A stretch of DNA of 31,562 nt, from contig URIX01000015.1 in assembly GCA_900547975.1 (NCBI GenBank), positions 1 through 31,562 on the forward strand, read 5' to 3'. Within the stretch, counting starts at the first letter, position 1. Each line of letters starts with the position of its first letter. Made by a program: the position numbers and the translations under genes. Shown one piece after another: positions 18,801 to 25,332 of the stretch. The notes under the pieces were generated by a model that saw only the letters and a list, made by a program, of their open reading frames with translations, was not told where the DNA came from and ran no database searches. The DNA is from an uncultured Eubacteriales bacterium (lineage in GTDB: Bacteria > Bacillota > Clostridia > Christensenellales > CAG-917).

Positions 18801-19162
18801 CAGTGTTTTCTGTGAACGGAACTTATAATATGGGAGGGACTTTTGGTGGCAGAGTACAATCATTGCAATCCGGCGCAGTGCTAAACGTTTCAGCGTCCTC
18901 TCTATCTATCGAAACTTCCGAAGGAAACTCAAAGGGAACATCAAAAGCGGCGGCGTTTGCAGGAATTGGAATGAAATTCACAAGGATTTGGATCTTGACA
19001 GAATACGCAAGATTTGATGAAGTTACCCCAACCATTACTACGGCGTCAAAATCTGCAAATGGTGCGAGTTACACCGAATACACCGCAGTTGCAAAAGGAA
19101 GCAACTTAATTCAATCAGGCAAGACCTACACATACAACGGTTCGAGTTGGACGGTAGGCTGA
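12806..19162 (+). CDS. Giant lipoprotein with InlB-type repeats, MBG modules and a beta-solenoid-like C-terminus
   Basis: 2118 residues from ATG 12806. GGAGG at 12791-12795 is ten bases upstream, whereas the ATG at 12797 would be too close. A lipoprotein signal is seen: MNKKH, a hydrophobic core, then VFAAC with candidate lipidated Cys26. Residues about 33-245 hold three Listeria-Bacteroides (InlB B-type) repeats with GYDFVCW, FTGWD and FRFVNW cores. From about 245 to 1490 runs a chain of about eleven MBG-type modules of 75-90 residues, most opening with a V.YG(D/E) strand and closing with LTV.K(R/A). After a linker, residues about 1661-2118 (from VEDAIDKVRQGGGTINLFG) resemble a beta-solenoid with N/G turns. 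No C-terminal anchor is visible. Probably a long cell-surface stalk carrying an adhesive tip. Codon use changes near 18000 (see findings). A strong terminator follows. Confidence 0.85.
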   Translation: MNKKHINALLLAVALVAILVCVFAACDKTTQEDKRITITFDLNDGSAVKEETIVPNNITYTPTRTGYDFVCWTTDKDGTETLDPSKLKNGSVLYAQWKIKTFKVSFYLDEATLVTETTVEYGKGATAPSVDVFKDLLGANEQFTGWDKDFSSVTSDLKVYAVIGQNEQKYTVKFVVNGEVVKQTEDNAGNAISLPLETEYSEKIPSGFRFVNWVDENGVEIVQGATLVKDVTYTASFELVEPGQPVLTQNFANGKTEFYYGDTVSVTASGLSAPAKITYSYEWFDESGNKLAASEDGTVCSVERWIAGSHSLTCKATASSDGYTPVSSQATIAITVQKATLTAIIAPINISYGDKLPTISLSYEGWAFGEEAISFASDSFVTQYEQGKSVGDYILSVRNVSAANYEVKGTNTDGSISATIHVDKRPVAAKTTLTFSAQYTGAALSANFDENDFSGLLEGHKLALCLETKGNGVTEYANEQILRKSLTIVDEDENDVVQNYDVTYVASASITPASIRFTAPENQTLTFNGTEQSPSAIAVETSNCTVAYSTSEDGEFSGALPAFKNADTYTVYYKIARANYATVRGNFAVVMNKAKATVTANDASVAYGQNFAPSGDAYSTSDLFGENIVVTLTCEYRAGNKVGNYAIVVSAEDNANLDITLQNGALSVTRATLEITLASDNSVTYGEAFDFSKVIADEKGRFEGDSLADLIELSTTYKQGDGVKANGYDIVCTLKDDKNYTLVCEKAALSVTHRKATIAVKTPDAVEYGEEAGKFEYEITGLYDSDTIACTPSCGYAVGNIPGEYEITVSDVLQNGNYEVETVGAKLTVTKRAITITAKDASVVYGDEKPSFEYTSSKNFVENDVPTITFDCEYTQGTSVGEYPITPIATIADHYDITVKQASLTVTKRTVTIKFDDDNVAYNNGEKARFDVSEHAVGVSAQDAISGILQTKSGDKNVYTASGSELGDFEYADGVKIVRSESGQDVSVNYNVLYDVRVEIKDMPVKYEVCKVRTFAYDGEQHDVWVSAQEGATVTYIVNGIEQSQMPSVCNAGEYKFTFRIVEEGLTPVEGTFTATVTAKSAKIIVGKQTAVYGENFALDNNAFAMDGVLEKDEASVSVTLSCDYQKGNDVGNYTISAVATHANYAFSYENNVITVSAKTVVLDEKTYDVTYGEAAPALTGFTSQSVDVVLDFISLSTDYEQGRFQAEYAVKATSSNANYIVDASKVKLVVNKRTLTLGFDQSTLLTTYGNKANVAYVESGLLDHDGSGMSVEYAIDGGWQTTVGILGADTYAVRISLSDNILAKYEISSDSVQSATLTVQKATLNIGIEQNSLNIVFGEDTNFSATYNGFVNGENESVLQGTLAFACDYDTQKRAGNFPVTMSGLSSSNYEIVYANDAVLTVDKAKVTITAKNQSAEYGEAFTLDETAYEIKVTSGKMLDTVNVTLVCSYTVGDNAGSYDIALNVGDCADYDITTIGATLTVSKTTYTSDAVQSALVGYNLNNLKGVYTPHTSISAFKNLNGTGFVWANEDENISCTKNNVGYAATYCADPTNYNAYSLSIFVNLEKANSNLALDGTLEYDWSGNSIPYVADTIAKLKSDNTDGDPNFAVVITFPTVVSEVKDGGVYTLTATISETDNYKADSITITLKVKAAEVNSTKYTVEDAIDKVRQGGGTINLFGNAFIANNLTIPSGVTLVLPSDSDTSNDLSTPTYGNGQQGYVDENSEFIKTILTIQEGCAITVNGKILIRGLLGVQTQPMEGHTSGSHSQIINNGTMIFESGAELAARGYVKGKGFAHFKNGSVVYSPFVVLDYSGGTNTRATYQKGNISPFNQYEMPNVQCDQRFDAGSKHIGYMDLWTDTPSQHNTTQQSVIGDIIKLLDNSYMLKSYKNRKTTLTFVGNVELGSLTLTVKVALSHIDVKMSEVSFPIPWTYSINIGDGEHKSSLTTTYDYKILTGATVTINKNATLKTTGRIVVYTQLIDNNLINNKSTYPIKDAAVFSVNGTYNMGGTFGGRVQSLQSGAVLNVSASSLSIETSEGNSKGTSKAAAFAGIGMKFTRIWILTEYARFDEVTPTITTASKSANGASYTEYTAVAKGSNLIQSGKTYTYNGSSWTVG

Positions 19163-19190
19163 CGGCATCACGATTGACAAAACAAAAAAC

Positions 19191-19220
19191 CACCGAGGCG
19201 TTTTGCCTCGGTGATTTTTT
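19191..19220. terminator. Strong bidirectional terminator after the giant lipoprotein
   Basis: A perfect 9-bp stem CACCGAGGC (19191-19199) / GCCTCGGTG (19205-19213) with loop GTTTT, followed by an A and a T-run. An A-run upstream lets it also end the convergent small membrane protein transcript on the minus strand. Confidence 0.92.
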
Positions 19221-19453
19221 TATTCGTTTTGAATTTTCTTCATCTTTGAGAAGTAGTTTGCTTCGCCGATAACGAACAGCAAACCCGCAACGACGAACAT
19301 GGTGACGCCGATGCCGTAGCCGACGCTTCCCGGAACGAGAAAGAAAAATGCAAGTCCCACGGAAAACGCGATGAATGCAACCAAAAGGAACAAAATCATC
19401 ACGTTCATATTGCCGAGTTCCGCAACTCTTTTGACGAGATTTTTGTCTTCCAT
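19220..19453 (-). CDS. Small two-span membrane protein of unknown function
   Basis: A 77-residue protein with a charged N-terminus, two hydrophobic helices (about 17-39 and 44-65) joined by a short glycine/proline turn (PGSVGYG), and a basic C-terminus (YFSKMKKIQNE). It is preceded by a strong ribosome binding site AAGGAGG, with good spacing to the ATG at 19451-19453. This makes it a real gene despite its size. The topology suggests both ends in the cytoplasm. It is transcribed divergently from yyaC and ends in the terminator shared with the giant lipoprotein gene. I do not recognise the family. Confidence 0.75.
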   Translation of the reverse strand: MEDKNLVKRVAELGNMNVMILFLLVAFIAFSVGLAFFFLVPGSVGYGIGVTMFVVAGLLFVIGEANYFSKMKKIQNE

Positions 19454-19572
19454 ATCACACCTCCTTTTGCCATATCGTGTGCAAAAATCGCGATTTTATT
19501 CTTTTGGGTCAAACGCTGCAAAAATACCGTCATTTAGCGTTTAGATTTTCGGCGCGCGGCAATAATTAGGCA

Positions 19573-20163
19573 ATGAGAAAAACGAAACGTAAACAAGACG
19601 AAATCGAAAAAATCTATATTCCCTCTCAACTTTCCTCTTGCGTGGCAGAGTCCGAAAACGACGGCGAATACGACCCTCTCGCGCCGTTCGTTGCGCGTAT
19701 GTTCAACGACATAATCGAAAAAGGCGACAGAGAAATCGTGGTCGTATGCTTCGGCACGAACGCTATTTCTGGCGACTCTCTCGGACCGTCCGTCGGCACT
19801 CTTCTCACAACAAAATATAATGTTCCCGCATTCGTATACGGCACGGACGAGGCGCAAATCAACGGCAAAAATATGCAGGAATGGCTTGCGTTTATAAAGT
19901 CCGTGCACCAAAACGCATTGTTCGTCGCGGTGGACGCTTCGCTCGGAAGCAAGGATAAAGTGGGACAAATCGTGCTTCGCGACGACGGGGTGTGTCCCTC
20001 GGGCGTGACGGGCAAATCCGAGCGTTTCGGCGATATAGGCGTCTTGGGTATAGTTGCCCGCAATCAAAGCGACCCCCTTATGCAACTTATGACCGTATCG
20101 CCTGTTTATGTTGACAATTTGGCAAATGAAATAGCGATTATGCTGAAAGCGGCACTTGTGTGA
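19573..20163 (+). CDS. yyaC: YyaC-family (DUF1256) putative spore protein
   Basis: A 196-residue protein of the YyaC family, which is associated with sporulation in Bacillota, is often annotated as a putative spore protease, and has a fold related to HybD/Gpr-like peptidases. Conserved blocks are visible: GTNAISGDSLGPSVG (61-75), VYGTDEAQINGKN (88-100), VDASLGS (120-126) and GDIGVLGIV (153-161). The acidic residues in the first and third blocks are candidate active-site positions. The first 55 residues are charged and variable. Only a weak ribosome binding site (TTAGG) precedes the ATG, and no sporulation-sigma promoter could be fixed. It is a single gene followed by a terminator. It indicates sporulation or a sporulating ancestor. 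Confidence 0.88.
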   Translation: MRKTKRKQDEIEKIYIPSQLSSCVAESENDGEYDPLAPFVARMFNDIIEKGDREIVVVCFGTNAISGDSLGPSVGTLLTTKYNVPAFVYGTDEAQINGKNMQEWLAFIKSVHQNALFVAVDASLGSKDKVGQIVLRDDGVCPSGVTGKSERFGDIGVLGIVARNQSDPLMQLMTVSPVYVDNLANEIAIMLKAALV

Positions 20164-20214
20164 ATGAGTGTGCGCACGCAGATTTTCGCGATTTTTCCGC
20201 CGTTTTTCAAAAGG

Positions 20215-20240
20215 GTTCGGGGCGCAGCCGAACTTTTTTT
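20215..20240 (+). terminator. Terminator after yyaC
   Basis: A 6-bp G+C-rich stem GTTCGG (20215-20220) / CCGAAC (20228-20233) with a 7-base loop followed by seven T residues. Confidence 0.85.
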
Positions 20241-20347
20241 GTTTTTGTATTGCATATAATTCCATATCAGGTTATAATGTTTATAATCAACTTTTTGCGC
20301 ATATGCGCGCCTATGGCGTACGCTTGCGCACACCTGAAGGAGCAACT

Positions 20348-21133
20348 ATGACGTCATTTTTACTATCTGCCGATATACCTTACGCGGACATCGCGTTTTT
20401 CGTCGTTGTCGCGCTCGGCTTGATTTTGGGCGTCATTCGCGGATTCTCGAAATCCTTCAAGGGCGTGTTCCTCTCGATTGCGATTATGCTTTCGGCACTG
20501 CTTTTAATCACCCCCACTTTCGATTCGGTGCGCAATCTCGATATGTTCAAAAATATGGAATCTTCCATAACCGAAAAAATCGAGAGCGGCGACAAGATTT
20601 TCTCTCAAAAAATATTTATAAGCACTGACAGCGAAACGGGCGAGAAAAAATATTACGTCGAAGTGTCGGGCGAGGAAGGAACGTCGAAAGTCGAACTTGA
20701 AAACAGCATGGGCGACGGATTGACTTCATCTCTCAAAGGCAAATTCGCGCTGTGGCTTGCAAAGACGTTCATCACCGAAGACGGACAGTCGGTAGGCGGC
20801 GTTGCCGGCACGTTTGTGTCCGACATAATCGTTGCGGTGATTATGTTTGTCGTGTACTGCGTCGCTCTGGGGCTTATATGCTGGCTTCTTCGCAAGATTT
20901 TTGCCAAAATGCACACGTCCGAATCGGGCGCACTGAAAGCGATAGACCGCATTTTCGGCGCAATCGTGTCGACGGCGTTCGCGCTGGTGTTTATCCTCGT
21001 CGTGCTTGCGATACTCAACGCGCTCAAAGACAAACTGCCGACGGTGGACGAGGCTCTTTCTTCCTCGACTGTTTGCGGATATTTTTATCAAAACAATCCT
21101 GTGGCAAAACTTTTCACCGAAATTTTCGGTTGA
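20348..21133 (+). CDS. CvpA-like integral membrane protein with an enlarged middle loop
   Basis: 261 residues from ATG 20348, fixed by AAGGAG (20337-20342); an open frame reaching back to 20168 crosses the yyaC terminator and is not used. Four hydrophobic helices at about 12-30, 37-55, 155-182 and 200-225, with the first pair spaced by GVIRGFSKSFKGV, resemble the CvpA (colicin V production) family, whose members sit in the inner membrane and have no settled biochemical role. A charged, non-hydrophobic segment of about 90 residues (60-150) separates helices 2 and 3, more than in typical CvpA proteins. It is followed after 51 bases by the giant repeat protein gene on the same strand, with a hairpin between, so the two are probably co-transcribed at least in part. 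The family assignment is by pattern and moderately secure. Confidence 0.72.
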   Translation: MTSFLLSADIPYADIAFFVVVALGLILGVIRGFSKSFKGVFLSIAIMLSALLLITPTFDSVRNLDMFKNMESSITEKIESGDKIFSQKIFISTDSETGEKKYYVEVSGEEGTSKVELENSMGDGLTSSLKGKFALWLAKTFITEDGQSVGGVAGTFVSDIIVAVIMFVVYCVALGLICWLLRKIFAKMHTSESGALKAIDRIFGAIVSTAFALVFILVVLAILNALKDKLPTVDEALSSSTVCGYFYQNNPVAKLFTEIFG

Positions 21134-21140
21134 TAAATCT

Positions 21141-21167
21141 CGTGTCTGCTTTGTGCAGACACGTTTT
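21141..21167 (+). terminator. Hairpin between the CvpA-like gene and the repeat-protein gene
   Basis: A perfect 9-bp stem CGTGTCTGC (21141-21149) / GCAGACACG (21155-21163) with a 5-base loop followed by only TTTTATATT. It may be a weak or regulated terminator or an mRNA-stabilising stem. It ends about 20 bases before the next ATG, so it could also modulate translation. Confidence 0.6.
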
Positions 21168-21184
21168 ATATTATGGGGTATATT

Positions 21185-24100
21185 ATGAAAGTACTTCGCG
21201 GAACTTTAACATTCGTTCTCGGTATGGTGATCGGCATCATACTTTTTGTCCTCGCAATCGGAGGCGCGGTTGTCGCCTTGGGCACGTCCGTTACGGTGGG
21301 TCAACTGCAATCGAATTTCACAGAGGAAGGTCCGATTGCTGCCGATAGCGACCTTTACAATCAAACCATTCTCGACGCCGTCAAAAACGTTATGGCCGAC
21401 ATACAGGGCGTTTCTTCGGGGAGCGTGTCGTTGCAGACGTTGTATCAGCACTACGGTCTTGCCGTCCTCAACGGAATAAGCGGAATAGACTTCACCTCAA
21501 AAGACTTCTACACTGCCCCCGTCAAGGATATTTTGAACGACTTGTCCATTGTGGTAAACTCGTTCACGCTCGACGACGTGAGCAAACTTGCCGACATAAA
21601 CTTTTCGGATTTTAATTTACCCATACTCGACGACAACCTCGACAACAACGTAAAATCCGCAATCGAGAATATTATGGGGTCGCTAAACGGCGACATCTCG
21701 GTGAGAAAGATAAAGGACAACTTCGGCATCGACATCGGCGTTGAGGACAACAAACTCATTGCGACGTTGCAAGACGTTGCTTTGTCCGCTTTCGGTGCGG
21801 TTGTGAACGCAATCACCCTCGACAAACTTCTGGAAGTGGATTCCGACACGTTTATTCCCAAGGGCGAAAACCTCGTATACCAAAAGGTTAACAAATACGA
21901 AGAAGTTTCAAAATCCGACCTTGCAAACGCAAATTACGCCCCCGCGCTCGGCGTGGAAACGTATATTTTCGGCGCAATAGACACCGATAACGACGGCACG
22001 ACGGACAAACTCGTCGAAAAAGAACTTCGCTACGTCAAAAAGACCGTAAAGGGCGAAGACGGCGAGGAAAGCGAAAAATACGTCGTGGACAATTCCTGCT
22101 ATGCGGAAGGCTTCTCTGCCGACGAAAACGAAACGACGTTCTATCGTCACGTTCAATACGTCGTCGCAACGAGCACTTCGAACAACGCCGCAAGCCTTTA
22201 TATCGTCGCGTACGCCAACCGCATTGCGACATTCAACGGCGCAAACTACACCCTCGTATCGAAGGGATTCGTGCCCTTGACCGATATTACTTTCTCGCAA
22301 ACGCCCGACATCAAAGGCAACAAAATCGACGTTCAAGCGGTCAAGTACAAACTCGAAGACGGAACTTACGAGGAAAGTGCGTCCTTCTACGTTATGGACG
22401 ATGAAATCGACAAAGACAGTATGCTTCGCACCCTCGACGACGGCGAAGAAGCGGGCGGCAGAAAACCGTACTTGCGCATACACAAAGGCACTTCGGCGCA
22501 AATCCTTCAAATCGTGTCTAATATGACCGTCGTGGAACTTCAAAATGCCGACACCCTTCTCGACCAATTCACGATAGGCGATGTCGTCGACACAACCAAA
22601 CCCGACACCGCAAAGGCAATCATCGCTCTCAAAGACTGCAAACTCAGCGAGATAGGCACGAAAATCAACGACCTCAAAATCGACGAACTCGTCGACGTCA
22701 AGGACGAGTCAGCCCCGATTATGAAGGCTCTTGCAAAAAGAGGTTGCACCCTCAAAGACATCGACACGATCGCAAACAAACTTACGATAGGCGAAGTGCT
22801 CGACATAAAATACGACTTGTACGAAGAAGCAACGGACGGCGCATACGTCAAATGCGAAGTGTACGTTCCCTACAACGTATACGCGCACGGCGAGGGCGTT
22901 CAACTTTACGCAAAACAAGCGGACGGAACATATAGCGCGGTGACGGCGGTTGCGGACGGCGAAACCGCATTCGTCGCGGTTGCAAGATACCGTCTCTACA
23001 ACGCCGATACCGACGGCGCGGCAACGAGATATAATCGCGCCACGCAAGGCGCAACGGCTCTTGCTCTTCAACAAATGGCAAGGCGCGGCTACACTCTCGA
23101 CGACATCGGCGCAAGACTCAACGATATGTTCTTCGACGAACTTGTACGAATCGAAAGCGGAGACAATATCCTTATGAAATCGCTGTCCAAAAAGGACGCT
23201 ACTCTCGACAATATAAGCGAAGTCGTGAATACGCTCAAAGTGGACGAAGTCATCGAAATAAACGAAACGTCCTCTCGCCTTATGCAATCGCTCAAGGCAA
23301 GAGATTGCCTCGTCACCGAACTCGGCAATATTTCCGACCAACTCACCCTTGCCGAAACGACCGACATCGCGTTTTACAAGTACACCGAGTCGGCAAACGG
23401 CAAGTACGTCAAAGTGGTCGAGGATAAATACGTCTACTGCGACGGCAACGAGTATTTCGGAAGCGAACGCTTCTCGAAAGACGACGAGGGCAATTACGTT
23501 TCCGACGAAAACGGCAAATACGCAAAAGCGTTCTACTTCACGCTCTACAATCCCGTGCAGCACGGCGGACTTAAAACCTACACCCGCAAGACGGACACAA
23601 CCGAACTCGGCTATACGCCGTCGTCTGCGGTGCTTCAACGTATGGCGTATTCAATGCTCGGCGACTTTTCAAATTCGTTCGGAAAACTCACGCTCGGCGA
23701 CGTTATGGACATCGACGCGGATATTTACGAGCAAGACGCAACCGTCAATCCCGACACGTCCTACTTCTACTACGACGTTGTAAATCACCTCTTTATGCGC
23801 CAAGGCGGTTCTATCCCCTCGACGGTTACCGACGCATACAAGAACTACAAAGTAAAAATCGCGGGCACGAGTTCGTCCGTTATCAAACGCCTTGCGTACG
23901 TCCCCGTTGACGATTTGTCAACCGCAATGGAAATCGTGATGAAAGATATGCTTCTTTCCGAACTCGTGGACGTGTACGAGTTCTCGACAATCGAGAGTAT
24001 CGACGCGACCTTTGACAGAAACACGAGCACCGTTTACGAAAACGACCGCTTCATCGTCGGTAAGGTCGGCGCTGAAATCGATTCGGAAGGAAACGAAAAA

Positions 24101-25198
24101 CCCTTCACCTACGTCTACGACAAAACGGGCAAGTATATCGCAAGAACCTACGCTTTCGTCAAAGCAAGCGACGCCCTTCTCAACGACAGAAAAATCGGCG
24201 AGGGTGCTTTCAAATACCAACAAACCAAATCGCTCACCGACATTGCATCGGGCAATATTTATTACTATGGTACAAAAGACGGAACCAACTATGTATACGA
24301 CCACAACACCGCTCTCTGCGCATACGTCGCATACAAAAACCTGTCGTCCTCAACGGTGGGAGAAACCACATCCGAAAAACTTTACAAACGCGTTGACGGA
24401 ACAGATTATACTTTCACCAAATATAAAAATGAAAGTGGAGATTTGTACGTTCTCATCAACGGCAAATATGTGAAGTATGACTCGTCAAACCTCGCTCACG
24501 CACGTGAAACCATCTACCAAAAACAGCAAAATCCCGACACGGTGTACTTTGTGGACAAATCCACACCCGGCGTTGTCGGCGACGATAGTTATGCATATAA
24601 AAAAGCGGACGTGCTTTATGCAAAACAATACTGCGAAAACATCTATGTCAAGGACGCAAACGGCGCGTACACCGTCATAAACGGCAAAGCGGAAACCTAT
24701 GTTGACGGCGTACATGACAGCACCGCAAGATACCGCGTCGTCGTGGGCTACCTTGCGCAAGTCAACGAAGTTTACAACACCACGTCAGGCGGCATCGCGT
24801 CATACACAAATCCTCTTCCCCACCTCACCGCAAGAGTGAACGTCGAAAACGAAAAGAGCGAAGCGGTGCTTCGTATGATTGCAAGAGAGCAAGTCACGAT
24901 AGAGAACATCAACGGCATCGTTAAAAACGCTAAGATTTCCGATATTATGGATATAACGGAAGGAAGTTTGTTCTACGACTTCAAGGAAAGCAAACTCGAT
25001 GATTTGAGCGACGACGTTGAAAAGAAATTCGCAAATATGACAATGGGACAACTCATTATGTATGCGGATATAAGCGGGCTTGAAAACGGCGTTAAGGAAG
25101 TTATCTCGGATATAACGCTCGAAAACTTCTTCCATAGTCTTACAATCCAAAACGGCATCGCCGTCAACCTCGAAAAAGCGTACGGCTACAAAGTGTAA
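21185..25198 (+). CDS. Giant membrane-anchored protein with an unrecognised ~30-residue helical repeat
   Basis: 1337 residues from ATG 21185 (GGGGT is five bases upstream); an in-frame ATG at 21173 is possible. One N-terminal membrane helix (about 8-32) with a basic start suggests a protein anchored in the membrane and mostly outside the cell. I recognise no named domain. At least nine copies of a ~30-residue repeat are seen at about 438-470, 477-505, 509-541, 626-656, 661-692, 697-728, 814-843, 897-930 and 1226-1257, with a variant at 1262-1295. Each looks like two helices: a hydrophobic [IVL][LMI]..L or M start, then a segment ending in L[TK][IL][GD][DE]V[VLM]D[IV]. Between copies are tyrosine-rich, beta-like insertions that often contain [ND]G[KA]Y[VA]K (551, 738, 776, 1092). 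No C-terminal anchor or catalytic motif is visible. It follows the CvpA-like gene. Confidence 0.82.
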   Translation: MKVLRGTLTFVLGMVIGIILFVLAIGGAVVALGTSVTVGQLQSNFTEEGPIAADSDLYNQTILDAVKNVMADIQGVSSGSVSLQTLYQHYGLAVLNGISGIDFTSKDFYTAPVKDILNDLSIVVNSFTLDDVSKLADINFSDFNLPILDDNLDNNVKSAIENIMGSLNGDISVRKIKDNFGIDIGVEDNKLIATLQDVALSAFGAVVNAITLDKLLEVDSDTFIPKGENLVYQKVNKYEEVSKSDLANANYAPALGVETYIFGAIDTDNDGTTDKLVEKELRYVKKTVKGEDGEESEKYVVDNSCYAEGFSADENETTFYRHVQYVVATSTSNNAASLYIVAYANRIATFNGANYTLVSKGFVPLTDITFSQTPDIKGNKIDVQAVKYKLEDGTYEESASFYVMDDEIDKDSMLRTLDDGEEAGGRKPYLRIHKGTSAQILQIVSNMTVVELQNADTLLDQFTIGDVVDTTKPDTAKAIIALKDCKLSEIGTKINDLKIDELVDVKDESAPIMKALAKRGCTLKDIDTIANKLTIGEVLDIKYDLYEEATDGAYVKCEVYVPYNVYAHGEGVQLYAKQADGTYSAVTAVADGETAFVAVARYRLYNADTDGAATRYNRATQGATALALQQMARRGYTLDDIGARLNDMFFDELVRIESGDNILMKSLSKKDATLDNISEVVNTLKVDEVIEINETSSRLMQSLKARDCLVTELGNISDQLTLAETTDIAFYKYTESANGKYVKVVEDKYVYCDGNEYFGSERFSKDDEGNYVSDENGKYAKAFYFTLYNPVQHGGLKTYTRKTDTTELGYTPSSAVLQRMAYSMLGDFSNSFGKLTLGDVMDIDADIYEQDATVNPDTSYFYYDVVNHLFMRQGGSIPSTVTDAYKNYKVKIAGTSSSVIKRLAYVPVDDLSTAMEIVMKDMLLSELVDVYEFSTIESIDATFDRNTSTVYENDRFIVGKVGAEIDSEGNEKPFTYVYDKTGKYIARTYAFVKASDALLNDRKIGEGAFKYQQTKSLTDIASGNIYYYGTKDGTNYVYDHNTALCAYVAYKNLSSSTVGETTSEKLYKRVDGTDYTFTKYKNESGDLYVLINGKYVKYDSSNLAHARETIYQKQQNPDTVYFVDKSTPGVVGDDSYAYKKADVLYAKQYCENIYVKDANGAYTVINGKAETYVDGVHDSTARYRVVVGYLAQVNEVYNTTSGGIASYTNPLPHLTARVNVENEKSEAVLRMIAREQVTIENINGIVKNAKISDIMDITEGSLFYDFKESKLDDLSDDVEKKFANMTMGQLIMYADISGLENGVKEVISDITLENFFHSLTIQNGIAVNLEKAYGYKV

Positions 25199-25264
25199 TG
25201 CGTATTAAAGCGTAACGTATTAAATCAAACAAAACAACGTACTTCAAAACCATATTAAAAACGC

Positions 25265-25295
25265 AAAAACGGCTGTTAACCGGCCGTTTTCGTTT
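25265..25295. terminator. Terminator between the repeat-protein gene and the ABC-F gene
   Basis: AAAAACGGC (25265-25273) pairs with GCCGTTTT (25283-25290) around a 9-base loop. T-runs on both sides allow it to serve both convergent genes. Confidence 0.75.
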
Positions 25296-25332
25296 TGATT
25301 AAATATTCGTTTTGTAAAAATCTTGCGTCTTT

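Noticed and set aside
20168..20347. 60-codon N-terminal extension of the CvpA-like protein
   Set aside because: It crosses the yyaC terminator, and the strong AAGGAG site precedes the ATG at 20348.
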